This document shows, piece by piece, positions 58,640-64,000 of a DNA stretch of 64,000 nucleotides. The notes beneath the pieces are model-generated. The model worked only from the letters and a program-made list of their open reading frames with translations. It ran no database searches and was not told the DNA's origin. Origin of the DNA: Burkholderia multivorans ATCC BAA-247 (GTDB lineage Bacteria; Pseudomonadota; Gammaproteobacteria; Burkholderiales; Burkholderiaceae); the NCBI RefSeq assembly GCF_000959525.1, contig NZ_CP009831.1, forward strand, positions 186,001 through 250,000. Direction: 5' to 3'. A program made the translations under genes and the position numbers. Positions within the stretch are counted from its first letter, which is position 1. Each line of letters starts with the position of its first letter.

Positions 58640-58657
58640 GGTGAGAAGATTCGGGAG
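58640..58657 (-). repeat. Distal initiator box
   Basis: GGTGAGAAGATTCGGGAG, the reverse orientation of the origin-array consensus, in non-coding DNA 95 bases after tdh and about 6.4 kb from the main array. Confidence 0.8.
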
Positions 58658-58935
58658 TCCGGTGTGCGCGTTGGATCTTCGGCCGGTTGGTAGCTTCGAC
58701 ACGTTGAAGCCGCTACCTCGCGCCGTAGATTGCGGGCATCGACGTACTGTCACTCGCCGTCGTATTCGCCACGGAGAAACGCCGAAGCTCGCGATTCCGA
58801 TCGTGCGACATCGTCGGTGATCGACCATCGCCATGCGGTTTCACCTTCAGCTCTTCCAGTGCGCACCGTGACGGTGATTCGTATGACGCGAATCGCCGCC
58901 GATGCCGCGTCGCACTTTTCCCTTTGGTTCTCCGG

Positions 58936-59135
58936 CTGCCGCGTACAGTTGCACACTGGACGGGCACACAGCAGCGTGAATCGATCGACGCTGCTCCGGC
59001 TCACCGAGCGTCATCCGCACCGCGTTTCCCTTTCGCTCACCGACTGCGGCGTACACATGCACACTTGCTGCCCACGCAACAGCGTGAACGAATCGACGTC
59101 ACCCCAGCTCACCGAACGTCATCCACACGTATCCC
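58936..59135 (+). repeat. Imperfect 108-bp tandem duplication
   Basis: Two diverged direct copies, starting at 58936 (CTGCCGCGTACA) and 59044 (CTGCGGCGTACA). Shared segments include AACAGCGTGAA-like, ATCGACG and GCTCACCGA-CGTCATCC-CAC. The period is 108 bases, a multiple of three. Function unknown. Confidence 0.75.
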
Positions 59136-59205
59136 TTACCCGCGCGCTCGCGTCCCACCCCGCCCGACTTTCCCCTCTCGCCGCCAAGGTCTCATCGCAA
59201 ACCGC

Positions 59206-59234
59206 TTGACGACGGAGAACGATCGTTCTACCTT
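59206..59234 (+). promoter_or_regulatory. tetR promoter with embedded operator
   Basis: TTGACG, 17 bases, TACCTT. The spacer contains the perfect 14-bp palindrome AGAACGATCGTTCT (59216-59229), a typical TetR-family operator. The -10 ends six bases before the ATG, so the transcript is probably leaderless or nearly so. Confidence 0.7.
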
Positions 59235-59240
59235 GGCGCA

Positions 59241-59867
59241 ATGAACATACAGATCGATCCGTCCGCCGGACCCGCCGACTCCGGCGTGCGCGAGCGTCTG
59301 CTCGACGCAGCCGAGGCGCTGATCTATTCAGGCGGCATCCATGCAACCGGTGTCGATGCGATCGTGAAGCGCTCCGGCGCCGCACGAAAGAGCTTTTATT
59401 CGCATTTCGAATCGAAGGAAGCGCTGGTCGTGGCGGCGCTCGAACGCCGCGACGCGCGCTGGATGCGCTGGTTCGTCGACGCGACGCTCGCGCGCGGCAA
59501 GTCGCCACGTGCGCAGCTGCTCGGCATGTTCGACGTTCTGCGCGACTGGTTTGCGCAGCCCGGTTTCCACGGCTGCGCGTTTCTGAACACGTCCGGCGAG
59601 ATCGCCGATGCCGACGATCCGGTGCGCGTCGTCGCACGCGAGCACAAGGCGCGCTTGCTCGCATTCGTGCGCGAGCGGCTCGACGCCTATGCGGACGTCG
59701 CCGGCATCGAGCGGCGCACGCTGGCGCGGCTCGCGCGTCAGTGGCTCGTGCTGATCGACGGCGCGATCGGCGTCGCGCTCGTAAGCGGCGACGCCGGCGC
59801 TGCCCGCGATGCGCGCGCCGCGGCGGAATTGTTGCTCGATGCCGCGCTGCGGTCGTCGACATCGTAA
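59241..59867 (+). CDS. TetR-family transcriptional regulator
   Basis: 208 residues. Amino-terminal helix-turn-helix (about 18-62; [25 protein letters not shown] and [15 protein letters not shown]), then a ligand-binding domain of the LmrA/YxaF kind ([20 protein letters not shown]). It probably represses itself and the downstream gene through the palindrome in its promoter. No ribosome site precedes the ATG at 59241, consistent with a leaderless message. The next gene starts 53 bases downstream in the same direction. The ligand is unknown. Confidence 0.93.
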   Translation: MNIQIDPSAGPADSGVRERLLDAAEALIYSGGIHATGVDAIVKRSGAARKSFYSHFESKEALVVAALERRDARWMRWFVDATLARGKSPRAQLLGMFDVLRDWFAQPGFHGCAFLNTSGEIADADDPVRVVAREHKARLLAFVRERLDAYADVAGIERRTLARLARQWLVLIDGAIGVALVSGDAGAARDARAAAELLLDAALRSSTS

Positions 59868-59920
59868 AGGCAAAACCCGGCCGCGCGCGACGCGGCCATC
59901 ACGTTGAACAGGAGCGTCCG

Positions 59921-60400
59921 ATGTCCGATTCCGTCGAAGTCCGTCCCCCCGTCCCGCCGTTTACGCTCGAAACCGCGCGTCAAAAGGTCCGTGCCGCCGA
60001 AGATGCGTGGAACACGCGCGATCCGCAGCGCGTCTCGCTCGCCTATACGCCGCAAAGCCGCTGGCGCAATCGTGCCGAGTTCGTGACCGGTCGCGAAGCG
60101 ATCGTCGGCCTGCTGCAACGCAAGTGGACGCGCGAACTCGACTATCGGCTCATCAAGGAGCTGTGGGCATTCGGCGGCAACCGGATCGCGGTGCGCTTCG
60201 CGTACGAATGGCACGACGATGCCGGCAACTGGTTCCGCTCGTACGGAAACGAGAACTGGGAGTTCGACGAGAACGGTCTGATGGCGCACCGTCACGCGAG
60301 CATCAACGACTTGCCGATTCGCGAAGCGGATCGCCTGTTCCGCTGGCCGCTCGGCCGACGCCCGGACGATCATCCGGGGCTGTCGGACCTCGGGCTGTAA
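59921..60400 (+). CDS. SnoaL/NTF2-like (DUF1348) protein
   Basis: 159 residues of the nuclear transport factor 2-like fold, DUF1348 group: [20 protein letters not shown] at the start, then [43 protein letters not shown] and a DLPI-(R/E)-EADR-LF end. Members are small, cytoplasmic and of unknown enzymatic role. AGGAG precedes the ATG at 59921. Its position behind the tetR gene suggests it is the regulated target, perhaps in stress or detoxification (inference). Confidence 0.9.
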   Translation: MSDSVEVRPPVPPFTLETARQKVRAAEDAWNTRDPQRVSLAYTPQSRWRNRAEFVTGREAIVGLLQRKWTRELDYRLIKELWAFGGNRIAVRFAYEWHDDAGNWFRSYGNENWEFDENGLMAHRHASINDLPIREADRLFRWPLGRRPDDHPGLSDLGL

Positions 60401-60459
60401 CGCGGGCCGCATGTGCATCGGCTCCTCGGGCTGCAGGAATTCACGTACGCGTGCCTGAC

Positions 60460-60508
60460 GGTGAGGAAATACGGGAGCCGATGCGTCGACGGTGAGATTT
60501 TTCGGGAG
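60460..60508 (-). repeat. Pair of distal initiator boxes
   Basis: GGTGAGGAAATACGGGAG (60460-60477) and GGTGAGATTTTTCGGGAG (60491-60508), inverted relative to the main array, about 60 bases after the SnoaL-like gene. The 31-base spacing resembles the 24-base spacing of the pair at 53802-53842. Confidence 0.82.
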
Positions 60509-60797
60509 CAGGTGGAGCGACGCACGACGCGCATGCTTCGAACGGTACGATGCACGGTCGCATGATGCGCGAAGCGTCGATACCACTGCGAGCAACGATA
60601 TCGACGTGGTATCGACCGGTGCGCACACGCAGCCTCTTCTTCTCACCGCGCGCATTCGTCATCGCGATTCGACGGAGAACCGTGCCTGCAAAGCGAAGGT
60701 GCGCCGCGATGTGAATCGCATCTCACCGATCGCATGGGACTTCGTATGCGATTACTCGGCGCGAATGGCCCCGCGTGCCGTAAGCGGTGCGATACAT

Positions 60798-60827
60798 CAC
60801 CGCACCGCACCGCACCGCACCGCACCG
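60798..60827 (+). repeat. 5-bp tandem repeat (CACCG x6)
   Basis: Six perfect units in non-coding DNA. Simple sequence; no function suggested. Confidence 0.9.
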
Positions 60828-60952
60828 AAGCGTTCGCGCTTTCACCACGGCAACCATCGACGCCCACCTTCGCATGACCGCGCTCGCCCGCTCGCCGATC
60901 GAACCGACAAGCGCCGCAAAACCAGAACCCCGCGTTACGCACCGCCGCCGCA

Positions 60953-62038
60953 TCACCGCGCGATTCGCGCCGCGATCGCGGCGCCTACTTCCTGCGTGGC
61001 AGCCTGGCCGCCAAGATCGCGCGTACGCGGCCCGTTGCGCAGCACGTCCTCGATCGCCGCGACGATCGCATCGTGCGCGTCGCGTTCGCGGCCTGCTCCG
61101 TTGCCGAGGAAGTCGAGCATCATCGCGGCCGACCAGATCATCGCGATCGGGTTTGCGATGAACTGCCCCGCGATGTCGGGCGCCGATCCGTGCACGGGCT
61201 CGAACAGCGACGGGAACGTGCGATCGGGGTTCAGGTTGCCCGACGGTGCGATGCCGATCGTGCCCGTGCACGCAGGGCCGAGATCGGACAGGATGTCGCC
61301 GAACAGGTTCGACGCGACGACGACGTCGAAGCGATCCGGCTGCAGCACAAAGCGCGCGCACAGAATGTCGATGTGCTGCTTGTCCCACGCGACGTCCGGA
61401 TAGCGTTCGGCCATCTCGGCCGCGCGCGCGTCCCACCACGGCATGCTGATCGCGATGCCGTTGCTCTTGGTCGCGACGGTGAGCTGCTTCGCGCGCCGCT
61501 GCGCGAGTTCGAACGCGAACTTCAAAACGCGCTCGGTGCCGTGCCGCGTGAAAATCGCCTGCTGCATCACGACTTCGCGCTCGGTGCCTTCGAACATCGT
61601 GCCGCCGACCGACGAATATTCGCCTTCGGTGTTTTCGCGCACGATCATGAAGTCGATGTCGCCCGCGCGACGGCCGGCGAGCGGCGACGGCACGCCGTCG
61701 AACAGGCGCGCGGGCCGCAGATTGATGTACTGGTCGAATTCGCGACGGAATTTCAGCAGCGAGCCCCACAGCGATACGTGGTCGGGCACCGTGGCCGGCC
61801 AGCCGACCGCGCCGAACAGGATCGCGTCCATGCCGGACAACTGCGCCTTCCAGTCGTCCGGCATCATCTTGCCGTGCTGCGCGTAGTAGTCGCAGCTGGC
61901 CCAGTCGATATGCGTGAATTGAAAGCGGATGTCGAACCGCGCGCTGACCGCGTCGAGCGCGCGCAACCCTTCGGGCATCACTTCACGGCCGATGCCGTCG
62001 CCGGGAATGACGGCAATGTTGTAGATCCTGTCGCTCAT
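60953..62038 (-). CDS. ttuC: Tartrate dehydrogenase/decarboxylase-type enzyme (isopropylmalate dehydrogenase family)
   Basis: 361 residues of the beta-decarboxylating dehydrogenase family. IAVIPGDGIGREVMPEGL at the start, INLRPARLFDGV near 105, the IVRENTEGEYSS motif near 135 (Asn-Thr-Glu-Gly-Glu typical of tartrate dehydrogenase rather than LeuB), the Lys in ATKSNGI and the metal-binding NLFGDILSDLGPA. TtuC-type enzymes act on tartrate, D-malate and related 2-hydroxyacids with NAD. AAGGAG precedes the ATG at 62038. It is divergent from a LysR regulator, which probably controls it. D-malate dehydrogenase (DmlA) is the main alternative name. Confidence 0.9.
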   Translation of the reverse strand: MSDRIYNIAVIPGDGIGREVMPEGLRALDAVSARFDIRFQFTHIDWASCDYYAQHGKMMPDDWKAQLSGMDAILFGAVGWPATVPDHVSLWGSLLKFRREFDQYINLRPARLFDGVPSPLAGRRAGDIDFMIVRENTEGEYSSVGGTMFEGTEREVVMQQAIFTRHGTERVLKFAFELAQRRAKQLTVATKSNGIAISMPWWDARAAEMAERYPDVAWDKQHIDILCARFVLQPDRFDVVVASNLFGDILSDLGPACTGTIGIAPSGNLNPDRTFPSLFEPVHGSAPDIAGQFIANPIAMIWSAAMMLDFLGNGAGRERDAHDAIVAAIEDVLRNGPRTRDLGGQAATQEVGAAIAARIAR

Positions 62039-62098
62039 CCAACGCTCCTTCGCCGATCGGACGACCGCCCGCACCATGCGTGGCGGCAACGTCTCGTC

Positions 62099-62127
62099 AT
62101 TCTATTTATTTCCATCCGGATTAGAAT
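62099..62127. promoter_or_regulatory. Inverted repeat in the ttuC-lysR divergent region
   Basis: ATTCTA, 17 bases, TAGAAT, in AT-rich DNA between the divergent starts. A possible LysR-regulator binding site; arms are short. Confidence 0.35.
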
Positions 62128-62159
62128 CGTGCGAAACGTTAATCGACTTTCCACAGATC

Positions 62160-63083
62160 GTGAACAAATCGCCGAACCTCGAAGACCTGCGCGTGTTCAG
62201 CCTCGTCGTCCGACTGGCCAGCTTCAGCGCGGCCGCCGAGCAGCTCGCGGTGTCGGCTGCGTACGTGAGCAAGCGCATCGCGATGCTCGAGACGCAGCTC
62301 GGCACGCGCCTGCTGCATCGTTCGACGCGTCGCGTGACGGTGACCGAAGCGGGCGAGCGCGTGTTCGCGCATGCCGAGAAGATTCTCGACGACGTCGATC
62401 ATCTCGTCGAAGACGTCTCGACGACGCGTACGGTACCGCGCGGCACGCTGCGCATTTCGAGCAGTTTCGGTTTCGGCCGGCACGTCGTCGCGCCCGCGCT
62501 GCTCGACTTCAGCGCACGCTATCCGCAGCTGAACGTGCGGCTCGATCTGTTCGACCGGCTCGTCGACGTGGCGGCCGAGGGATACGACCTCGACGTGCGG
62601 ATCGGCGACGAGATCGCCGATCGTCTGATCGCGCGCCGCCTCGCCGCGAACTACCGCGTGTTATGCGCGTCGCCCGACTATCTCGCGCGGCGCGGCATGC
62701 CGCGCACGCTCGCGGATCTCGCGTCGCACGACTGCCTCGCGATCAAGGAGCGCGATCATCCGTTTGGCGTATGGCGATTGAACGTGCGCGGCGATACGGT
62801 GACCGTGAAGGTCGGCGGCGCGTTGTCGACGAATCACGGCGAAGTGGCCGTGCAATGGGCGCTGGCCGGACGCGGCATCGTGCTGCGCTCGATCTGGGAA
62901 GCCGGGCCGCTGATCGACAGCGGCGCGCTGTGCCGCGTGCTGCCCGATGCTGTGCAGCCGGCGAACATCTGGGCGGTCTATACGGAACGCGTGGCCGCGT
63001 CGGCGAAGGTGCGCGTGTGCGTCGATTTTCTCGCGCAGGCGCTGGCCGGACTCAACGCCGACTCGGTTGCCGGCGCGGCCTGA
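62160..63083 (+). CDS. LysR-family transcriptional regulator
   Basis: About 307 residues. Helix-turn-helix at about 5-62 (NLEDLRVFSLVVRLASFSAAA then SAAYVSKRIAMLE), and a periplasmic-binding-protein-like effector domain (about 90-300). The start is taken as the GTG at 62160, which gives the usual LysR amino terminus; the upstream in-frame codons are unlike the family. It is divergent from ttuC, so it is likely its activator, sensing tartrate, malate or a similar acid (inference). Closest in form to DmlR/TtuA-type regulators. Confidence 0.92.
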   Translation: MNKSPNLEDLRVFSLVVRLASFSAAAEQLAVSAAYVSKRIAMLETQLGTRLLHRSTRRVTVTEAGERVFAHAEKILDDVDHLVEDVSTTRTVPRGTLRISSSFGFGRHVVAPALLDFSARYPQLNVRLDLFDRLVDVAAEGYDLDVRIGDEIADRLIARRLAANYRVLCASPDYLARRGMPRTLADLASHDCLAIKERDHPFGVWRLNVRGDTVTVKVGGALSTNHGEVAVQWALAGRGIVLRSIWEAGPLIDSGALCRVLPDAVQPANIWAVYTERVAASAKVRVCVDFLAQALAGLNADSVAGAA

Positions 63084-63397
63084 CGCCGCGCGAGGCGGCC
63101 AAAGGTGAGCGTTTACGGGAGGCCGAATCGCGCGCCGCAAACCGGCCGAACATCGCGGCAACGTGGGCGGCATGGGGGCGTGCCGCTCACGCCGGTCATA
63201 CAAGAGATCAATGTCGACAGCCCGGTTTGACCGATCACGAGCGAGCGGCGGCCCGCTCGTGCGAGCTTCGGTGAGGCCGCGGTATCCGGCATGGAGTCCA
63301 CGCCGCGCATTGAGCCGGCGCTTTACAGCGGCCGCCGCCATTGCGACTCTCGATTCCCTGCCTCTTCACGTGACGCACCCGCGGCCGCCTCGCCGAA
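63084..63397. other. Intergenic region with one distal initiator box
   Basis: About 310 bases between convergent genes. Apart from the initiator box near its left end nothing was recognised. Confidence 0.5.
63104..63121 (-). repeat. Distal initiator box
   Basis: GGTGAGCGTTTACGGGAG, inverted relative to the main array, 20 bases after the lysR stop and about 11 kb from the array. Central bases differ most from consensus. Confidence 0.72.
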
Positions 63398-63832
63398 TCA
63401 TTTCGCGCGGTCGTGCTCCGCGAGACCGATCGCCTTGTAGTCGTAGGTCGGGTAGAACTCGGTGCGATATGCGCCCCACGCCGTATCCTCGAGCACGCGA
63501 TTCACTTCGCGCAGCCGCGACGCCGGCAGCCGCAACACGATGATCTGCCCGATGCCCATCGTCACGGTCCAGCTGACCACGTCGATGCCGGGAGGCGGAA
63601 ACGCTTTGTAGAAGCCCTGTTTCGCGAGCTGCGCGTTCAGCTCGGCGAGCGGGCGCGACTGGTCGTGCTTCAGAAAGACGGTCAGCAGTATCGCGTTGTC
63701 AGGCGTCGCGGCGACCGTGCTCGTCGGCACGTTCGACGTCTGGGCAAACGCGGGCGCACTGCACGCCACGGCGGCCGCGAACGACGCGGCAGTCGTGAGC
63801 GCGCGAATGGGGAAATGCGGAAACGTCGGCAT
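63398..63832 (-). CDS. Small secreted protein of unknown function
   Basis: 144 residues. A signal peptide (positive start, hydrophobic 12-28, cut at AFA-QT near residue 31) sends it to the periplasm. The mature part of about 113 residues includes AILLTVFLKHDQSRPLAELN, FPPPGIDVVSWTVTMGIGQIIVLRLPASRLREVNRVLEDTAW and FYPTYDYK. It has an alpha-beta pattern like a small ferredoxin-fold domain; no named family recognised. GGAG lies eight bases before the ATG at 63832. It stands alone, convergent with the LysR gene. Confidence 0.82.
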   Translation of the reverse strand: MPTFPHFPIRALTTAASFAAAVACSAPAFAQTSNVPTSTVAATPDNAILLTVFLKHDQSRPLAELNAQLAKQGFYKAFPPPGIDVVSWTVTMGIGQIIVLRLPASRLREVNRVLEDTAWGAYRTEFYPTYDYKAIGLAEHDRAK

Positions 63833-64000
63833 GACATGACTCCGTGGCTGCGTGGACACGATCGCCATCATGCATGATGGCGCCGATTGCTGCCGGGAGC
63901 GGGCTGCCGTAATGCTGCATGCGGCGGGTCGGGCGTAACGTATCAGGTCTCGATCGAGCGAGGTCGGCTGGCCGAAGGCCGTTCATCGGTCGGCGGCCGC
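63833..64000. other. Window end, no gene recognised
   Basis: About 170 bases upstream of the secreted-protein gene; probably its promoter region. No hexamers convincing enough to call. Confidence 0.4.

Larger units (their letters stand above)
58545..59240. other. Long intergenic region with repeats after tdh
   Basis: About 700 bases. It holds a stem-loop, one distal initiator box, a 108-bp imperfect tandem duplication and the tetR promoter/operator. A plus-strand frame through the duplication gives a repetitive peptide but has no ribosome site or family motif; not called. Confidence 0.6.
60401..60952. other. Intergenic region with distal initiator boxes and a simple repeat
   Basis: About 550 bases between convergent genes. 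It contains two initiator boxes near its left end and a CACCG repeat. Frames across it are Arg/His/Ser-rich with no ribosome site; nothing else recognised. Confidence 0.55.

Noticed and set aside
58730-59209. Protein from the 108-bp duplication
   Set aside because: The frame is repetitive, has Cys/His-rich segments without a known pattern, lacks a ribosome site and runs into the tetR promoter. Kept only as a DNA repeat.
60492-61403. Plus-strand frame overlapping ttuC
   Set aside because: Antisense to a well-supported enzyme gene; Arg/His-rich with no motif.

Overview
The window reads as a high-GC betaproteobacterial secondary replicon, most likely chromosome 2 of a Burkholderia cepacia complex-type bacterium. 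This rests on the whole gene set: a parABS locus whose parS-like palindromes have the TTTATGCGCATAAA core, a plasmid-type replication initiator beside a large array of repeated initiator-box-like sequences, two hopanoid loci, malate synthase G and many two-component and c-di-GMP genes. No rRNA, tRNA or CRISPR array was seen. Species cannot be fixed from the sequence alone.

Layout. 0-1.2 kb: end of a sugar ABC importer (two permeases). 1.5-6.8 kb: a giant CheB-CheR-PAS-kinase-receiver hybrid followed by a second CheB-like protein with a zinc-knuckle-like tail. 6.8-11.5 kb: a nitronate monooxygenase-like fusion, then a GlcG-like protein and malate synthase G. 11.9-15.7 kb: diguanylate cyclase, Cache histidine kinase and NarL-type regulator. 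15.8-20.4 kb: hopanoid/phospholipid transport genes (HpnM/MlaC-like, HpnN, MlaA). 20.4-33.0 kb: an incomplete type VI secretion set (TssM, TssL, PAAR, a VgrG-Rhs fusion lacking its toxin end, TssF). 33.4-38.2 kb: hopanoid synthesis genes hpnD-hpnE-shc-hpnG in one minus-strand operon. 39-46.4 kb: hydrolase, a CheY-CheC-GGDEF operon, a hybrid kinase, an FMN reductase and an ArsC-like protein.

46.4-54.9 kb is the replication and segregation core. Seven parS-like sites and a degenerate 16-bp tandem array precede parA and parB. A convergent rep gene follows. Then comes a 1.8-kb gene-free origin region with about 18 initiator-box-like repeats, a DnaA box and AT-rich DNA. After that lie a KfrA-like coiled-coil protein with a C-terminal zinc ribbon and a tyrosine-recombinase-fold protein that has lost the nucleophile and most catalytic residues. 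Directly upstream of that protein, in the same orientation, is a small unknown gene preceded by a near-consensus LexA (SOS) box. Further copies of the initiator box, in the opposite orientation, occur in intergenic DNA at 53.8, 58.6, 60.5 and 63.1 kb.

55.5-63.8 kb holds an XRE-cupin regulator divergent from kbl-tdh (threonine catabolism), a TetR regulator with its operator inside its own promoter, a SnoaL/NTF2-like protein, a tartrate dehydrogenase-type enzyme divergent from a LysR regulator, and a small secreted protein.

The most promising material for an undescribed system is the origin neighbourhood: distal initiator boxes, paired CACAG-N8-CTGTG inverted repeats at the two sides of the repeat array, a catalytically dead recombinase and an SOS-box gene likely co-transcribed with it. 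These could link DNA damage to second-chromosome replication or segregation. That link is inference.
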